A stretch of DNA of 46,158 nucleotides from Pseudomonadota bacterium (GTDB lineage Bacteria > Desulfobacterota > Syntrophia > Syntrophales > UBA5619): positions 1 through 46,158 of the forward strand of contig JAHJXP010000256.1 of NCBI GenBank assembly GCA_018827585.1. The letters run 5' to 3'. The notes under the pieces were generated by a model. It was given only the letters and a program-made list of their open reading frames with translations, did no database searches and was not told where the DNA came from. A program made the position numbers and the translations under genes. Shown one piece after another: positions 42,784 to 46,158 of this stretch (the stretch's first letter is position 1; each line of letters opens with the position of its first letter).

Positions 42784-42866
42784 TTTCAAGGTAATTCTTA
42801 TTGCCTGACGAGCACAAATTAGGGGAGGTTTTTACTATAGTCGAAGAAATAACCGCGAGCTCCAAG

Positions 42867-43171
42867 ATGACGGCAAGGTCCGATCAACTCGAGATCTTCT
42901 GCATCCAAGTGCTTGAAAGACTGGGCGTGCCCGCGCCATCGACCTGGCTGCTTTTACCGATGTGACGGCCTTCAAAGCCAGGATGGAAGCCTACGTTGAC
43001 GAGATCAAGCCTCCGAAGAAGGCCAGAGGAACCGAAGTAATCTGCGTGACGGGCGAGCCGGAGCACCAGCGGGTGCCGGAGCGGATGGAGACGGGGATCC
43101 CATTACAAGCCAAAGTTGCGGAAAAGCTGCGCGCTCTCGGGAAGGACATGGGAGTCCCGATAATTCTCTAA
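42867..43171 (+). pseudogene. Ldh2-family malate/lactate dehydrogenase remnant with internal deletion and frameshift
   Basis: The first codons read MTARSDQLEIFCIQVLERLG, as in the N-terminal helix of the Ldh2/YlbC-type NAD(P)-dependent 2-hydroxyacid dehydrogenases. After about 22 residues the frame shifts. A second frame reads AIDLAAFTDVTAFKARMEAY and ends with TGIPLQAKVAEKLRALGKDM-type sequence, matching the extreme C-terminus of the same family. The 220-250 residues between are missing, so one deletion joined both ends out of frame. No active site survives. Confidence 0.75.
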
Positions 43172-43302
43172 CGGGCATTGGAGCAAAGATATTCCCTGCC
43201 TCCCGGAGAGCTTTATCTTGTTAGAAATAATTCCCCTCTGCTCTTCAGCGGGGTCATGGGTTATGTTTAAATTGGCTCATAAAGGTAAAGAAAGGAGGAA
43301 TA

Positions 43303-44277
43303 ATGAAAAAGATAGTGAAAAGTCTCTTCGTGATTATGCTGGTTGGTGTAATTAGCCTCTTTTATGGTATGGTAGCAGCGCAGACCTATCCGACAAAGCC
43401 AATACGGATTATCGTTCCGTTTGCGCCGGGTGGGAGCAACGATATCATCGGCCGTCAGATCGCTGCACGCCTGACCGAACGCCTCGGCAAGCAGGTAATC
43501 GTGGAAAACCGTGGTGGTGCAGGAGCCGTAATCGGCATGGAATTGGTGGCGAATTCAGAGCCTGATGGTTACACGCTGCTACTCAGCGGTAATGCATATA
43601 CCATCGCTCCTTCACTCTACAAACTGCCGTACGACCCGGTGAAGGCCTTTGTCCCGGTTGCCAGGTTGGGAACCGGACCGGCGGTGCTTACCATCCATCC
43701 GAGCGTTCCTGTTAACTCCGTGAAAGAACTCATCGCGCTCGCGAAACAGAAGCCCGGCAAGCTGATTTGTGCGTCGGTGGGCGTCGGCACCTTCAATCAT
43801 CTCGGGGCCGAGCTCTTCAAGATCATGGCGGGCGTTGATTTCATGATCGTGCAGTTCAAGGGCGGTGGCCCCGCCGCCGCAGACCAGCTCGGGGGCCATT
43901 CCCAGATCATGTTCGGGTCACTGACACTGGCGATGCCTCATATCAAGTCCGAGAAGCTCAAGGCGCTGGGCGTTGGTGGATTGAAGCGCAGCGCCGTCCT
44001 GCCCAATGTGCCGACAATCGCAGAGGCCGGCGTTCCCGGTTACGAATCGAGCATCTGGTGGGGTATCCACGCACCGGCCGGTACGCCGAAGACGATCGTC
44101 GACAGGCTGGACAAGGAGCTTGCAGTGATCTTGACCTCGCCGGAAACGCAGAAGATGTTCCATGACCAAGGTGCGGAGGTGGACTATATGGGCCCTGAAG
44201 AGTTCGGCAAGTTCATCTCGGCAGAGACGGCCAAATGGGCACGGGTTGTAAAAGAGGGCAACATCAAAGCGGAGTAG
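43303..44277 (+). CDS. Tripartite tricarboxylate transporter substrate-binding protein (TctC/Bug family), orphan
   Basis: This 324-residue periplasmic protein has an N-terminal signal (MKKIVKSLFVIMLVGVISLF, likely cut after the VAA at 25-27). The Bug-family start TYPTKPIRIIVPFAPGGSND and the VIVENRGGAGAVIG segment are present. No tctA/tctB lies next to it, so it may serve the permease at 30050-32014 or one elsewhere. AAAGGAGGAATA precedes the ATG directly. It is well diverged from the TctC at 29024, suggesting a different ligand. It is flanked by an Ldh2 remnant and an IS5 remnant. Confidence 0.92.
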   Translation: MKKIVKSLFVIMLVGVISLFYGMVAAQTYPTKPIRIIVPFAPGGSNDIIGRQIAARLTERLGKQVIVENRGGAGAVIGMELVANSEPDGYTLLLSGNAYTIAPSLYKLPYDPVKAFVPVARLGTGPAVLTIHPSVPVNSVKELIALAKQKPGKLICASVGVGTFNHLGAELFKIMAGVDFMIVQFKGGGPAAADQLGGHSQIMFGSLTLAMPHIKSEKLKALGVGGLKRSAVLPNVPTIAEAGVPGYESSIWWGIHAPAGTPKTIVDRLDKELAVILTSPETQKMFHDQGAEVDYMGPEEFGKFISAETAKWARVVKEGNIKAE

Positions 44278-44360
44278 AAGCAACGGACAGGCAAGTCATG
44301 ATCTTAAGGAAGTTTTGCGGAACCGGGGTGCGGCGAGGTGTAACGTCGTACATTAGGAAC

Positions 44361-44547
44361 CTATCCGTAAATAACATTGGTACCCCTGATTTTTCTCCAG
44401 CAGATAATGGAGAACGCTAATTGTATCAGAGCGATGTAACTACCGGACAGCTTTTCATAACGTACCAGAAGCTTCCTGAACCGGTTGAGCCAGGAGTGGG
44501 TTAATTCAACAACCCATCGGCGAGAACGATAACCGGGTATTTCTTTC
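44361..44547 (-). pseudogene. IS5-family transposase C-terminal remnant
   Basis: On the minus strand about 60 codons read from KKEIPGYRSRRWVVELTHSW through NRFRKLLVRYEKLSGSYIAL to CWRKIRG, then TAG at 44361-44363. This is the conserved C-terminal part of IS5-type DDE transposases, including the R-R-W-x-V-E-x-T region with the catalytic Glu. The upstream part is lost: the frame breaks at a stop around 44567 (minus-strand direction). It is an inactive scar within the 382-base gap between the orphan tctC gene and the second crotonase gene. Confidence 0.75.
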
Positions 44548-44624
44548 TTTGCTGATGGAGAAGCTCAGGAACTTTCCCGAGCCCTGGGAAATACCGACGT
44601 GAAGAGACCGATGAAACCAACGAC

Positions 44625-44658
44625 AAAGAAGGAGAGACAAAAAAGAAGGAGAGACAAA
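44625..44658 (+). repeat. 17-bp tandem repeat carrying the ribosome-binding site
   Basis: AAAGAAGGAGAGACAAA occurs twice without a spacer (44625-44641 and 44642-44658), each copy containing AAGGAG. The second copy is the ribosome site of the crotonase gene at 44660, whose ATG follows after one base. The duplication probably arose by slippage or repair at the IS scar edge. Confidence 0.85.
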
Positions 44659-44659
44659 C

Positions 44660-45442
44660 ATGAGCGAAACGAAAGATCTGCTGGTTGAAATTTATGAGGG
44701 CATCGCGGTCCTGACGATGAACCGCCCCGAGGTGCACAACGCCATCTCGATGAGCATGAGGAAAATGATTGGGGAAACTCTCGATGCCTTCAACGAAGAC
44801 GATGACGTCCGGGTGCTGATTTTGACGGGGGCGGGAAAATCGTTTTGCGCCGGCGTCGACCTCAAGGAACGCAAGGGCATGTCGGAGAAGGACGTTCGGA
44901 AGCTCCGCGAACGGGGACCCGTCAACCAGATAAAAATAATCAATCTCTATAAGCCGGTGATCGCAGCGATCAACGGCAACGCGCTGGCCGGCGGACTGGA
45001 GTTGGCGCTTGCATGCGACATCCGCATCGCGGCGGAGAATGCCGTGTTCGGTCTTCCGGAAATCGGCCTGGGGATCATTCCCGGAGGCGGCGGGACGCAA
45101 TTACTTCCCATCCTGGTCGGCGACGCCCATGCAAGAGAGATGGTGCTGACCGGCGGCCGCATCGACGCGAAGACAGCGGAACACTGGGGGTTGGTCAGCC
45201 GCGTCGTTCCGACGGAAGAATTGATGAAAACGGCAATGAGCCTGGCTTCAAAGATGAAGGATTATTCCCCTATCGCCCTGAAAAACGCCAAGAAGGCGGT
45301 TAATCGCTCGCGGGAAGTGGGATTGATGGAGGGATTTATCTTCGAAGCGCAGGCCTATCTTGCCTGCATCAATACCAAAGACAGGGTCGAGGCCTTGAAG
45401 GCTTTTGCGGAAAAGAGGAAACCGGTTTTCACGGGCGACTAA
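44660..45442 (+). CDS. Enoyl-CoA hydratase/isomerase (crotonase family)
   Basis: This 260-residue crotonase has both usual catalytic glutamates: GNALAGGLELALACD (first Glu) and FGLPEIGLGIIPGGGGTQ (second). SFCAGVDLKERK forms the oxyanion hole. It is therefore likely a true enoyl-CoA hydratase, unlike the diverged member at 40858. The C-terminal KAFAEKRKPVFTG motif is typical. It starts just after a duplicated ribosome site. The next 189 bases (45443-45631) show no gene or terminator. Confidence 0.94.
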   Translation: MSETKDLLVEIYEGIAVLTMNRPEVHNAISMSMRKMIGETLDAFNEDDDVRVLILTGAGKSFCAGVDLKERKGMSEKDVRKLRERGPVNQIKIINLYKPVIAAINGNALAGGLELALACDIRIAAENAVFGLPEIGLGIIPGGGGTQLLPILVGDAHAREMVLTGGRIDAKTAEHWGLVSRVVPTEELMKTAMSLASKMKDYSPIALKNAKKAVNRSREVGLMEGFIFEAQAYLACINTKDRVEALKAFAEKRKPVFTGD

Positions 45443-45631
45443 CGGCGCCATTCCCGATTTGAGATGCCGTCCATGAACGATCGTGCCGAAGTCATCAGGA
45501 GGTCTGTATAGACGAACCTTCAACACGATCCGATCTTGATCAGGTTGATCGCTGCCAAGCGGTAACAGCCGTAAGGCGTCGGGTGGCATCATATAAGCGG
45601 TGAAACAGCAAAAAGGGAGGATGAAGGGTCT

Positions 45632-46158
45632 ATGGGTGCAACCGAGAACGATAAGGATTGCTTGGTGAAAGATTCTCCTGAACGGGAAAAGAAGAATTGG
45701 ATCGGGTGGCTGGTCACGATTATTGCCTTGTCGATGGTCGTTTATCATCTCTATGCTGCAGGATATAAACCCCTGCCGGGCATTCAGCACCGCGCCATTC
45801 ATATCTGTCTCGGTTTCAGCTTGATCTGGCTGGTTCGTCCCTGGTCCAGGGGCAAGAAGGCAGGCGCAAGCAAGTTGATGACCGCCGTCAGTTTGGTGAT
45901 GGTGGCCTTTATGTTGTTCATCACCGTTTACGCGATTGTCACCTTCGAATCGTACTCCGACCGTGTGGGCTTGCCTCCCGAGACAATGGATTTGATTTTG
46001 GGGGGCGCGCTGCTCATGATGACCATCGAGGCGGCCAGGAGGACGGTGGGATATGTTTTTCCCGCGATCACCGGTTTGTTCGTCGTTTACGCCCTTTTCG
46101 GTCAGTCTCTTCCCGAGCCTTTTACACATAAGGGAATGAGCGTCGCACGTTTTATCGA
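45632..46158 (+). CDS. TRAP transporter fused permease (4TM/12TM, TAXI-type), 5' part
   Basis: The visible 175 codons encode a membrane protein that runs off the window. After a polar start (MGATENDKDCLVKDSPEREK), hydrophobic helices lie at about residues 22-37, 53-65, 76-98 and 107-121, with another beginning near 129. The H-R-A-I-H-I-C-L-G-F pattern and the RRTVGYVFPAITGLFVVYAL segment are those of the DctQ-DctM fusion permeases that work with TAXI binding proteins. The ATG at 45632 has AAGGG close by; an ATG at 45621 is in a different frame. It would import an organic acid with a binding protein not seen here. Confidence 0.85.
   Translation, partial: MGATENDKDCLVKDSPEREKKNWIGWLVTIIALSMVVYHLYAAGYKPLPGIQHRAIHICLGFSLIWLVRPWSRGKKAGASKLMTAVSLVMVAFMLFITVYAIVTFESYSDRVGLPPETMDLILGGALLMMTIEAARRTVGYVFPAITGLFVVYALFGQSLPEPFTHKGMSVARFI

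Larger units (their letters stand above)
42440..42866. other. Gene-poor region with decayed sequence
   Basis: I see no credible gene in these 427 bases. A short frame after the RraA stop reads KDLKVFDADTDTH, faintly like the start of an amidohydrolase, but no more of such a gene follows. A stem-loop with T-run (42670-42701) and a promoter-like pair (42756-42783) lie here. The following gene is broken, so the region seems to be undergoing decay. Confidence 0.45.

Noticed and set aside
1..46158. tRNA, rRNA or CRISPR array
   Set aside because: No cloverleaf-like, rRNA-like or regularly spaced direct-repeat sequence was recognised by eye; a tRNAscan-SE or CRISPR-finder run would be decisive.

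Overview
The window reads as a chromosomal segment of a strictly anaerobic, GC-rich Gram-negative bacterium, most likely a Desulfobacterota/Syntrophia-type deltaproteobacterium. This is an inference. It rests on the gene order radical SAM TIGR03960/DUF2344 - rplU - rpmA - obgE - proB, a zf-MJ0042 zinc-ribbon protein, extensive acyl-CoA metabolism, TTT and TRAP carboxylate transporters, and a selenocysteine-encoding gene.

Region 1 (1-8136, leftward) is a defence island. It holds brxA, brxB, brxC and the first 44 codons of a probable pglX, all part of a BREX phage-exclusion system that continues beyond base 1. A large RecF/SMC-like ATPase of unknown function lies upstream of brxA. The island abuts proB at a scar: the last 34 codons of a DsbA/FrnE-type oxidoreductase lie directly after the proB stop codon, in the same frame.

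Region 2 (8137-22177) is housekeeping. The rplU-rpmA-csp-obgE-proB operon runs leftward, with a fused radical SAM/DUF2344 protein upstream. Divergent from it are hpt and a zinc-ribbon membrane protein. A leftward purD-purH-purE-tsaC operon follows, with a divergent stand-alone GlmU-type nucleotidyltransferase and a dusB-like gene. A 255-bp MITE-like element with about 22-bp inverted ends marks the boundary at 22199-22453.

Region 3 (22621-46158, all genes rightward) is about 23.5 kb of catabolic genes. In order: an Old Yellow Enzyme-type flavoprotein, a double cupin, a class III CoA-transferase, a muconate-cycloisomerase-like enolase-superfamily enzyme, a non-canonical HMG-CoA-lyase-like enzyme, and an intrinsic terminator. 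Then come a TctC-TctB-TctA transporter, a second class III CoA-transferase, a DUF6282 hydrolase, a UGSC-type selenoprotein, an acyl-CoA synthetase, a double-hotdog dehydratase, an SDR, a 2-hydroxyacid dehydrogenase, a crotonase-family enzyme and an RraA-like aldolase. After some decayed genes (Ldh2 and IS5 transposase remnants) there is a second TctC protein, a second crotonase and the start of a TRAP permease. Together they look like uptake, CoA activation, hydration/dehydration, redox and C-C cleavage of an organic acid. The substrate cannot be named from sequence.

The most notable feature is the gene at 34400-36112. An in-frame TGA at 34676-34678 sits exactly at the first position of a U-G-S-C motif. 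It is followed by a perfect 7-bp hairpin whose position fits a bacterial SECIS element. A standard gene caller would split it into a 92-residue 'truncated' protein and an N-terminally clipped 436-residue protein. It is best annotated as one 570-residue selenoprotein made of a UGSC redox module fused to a second conserved module.
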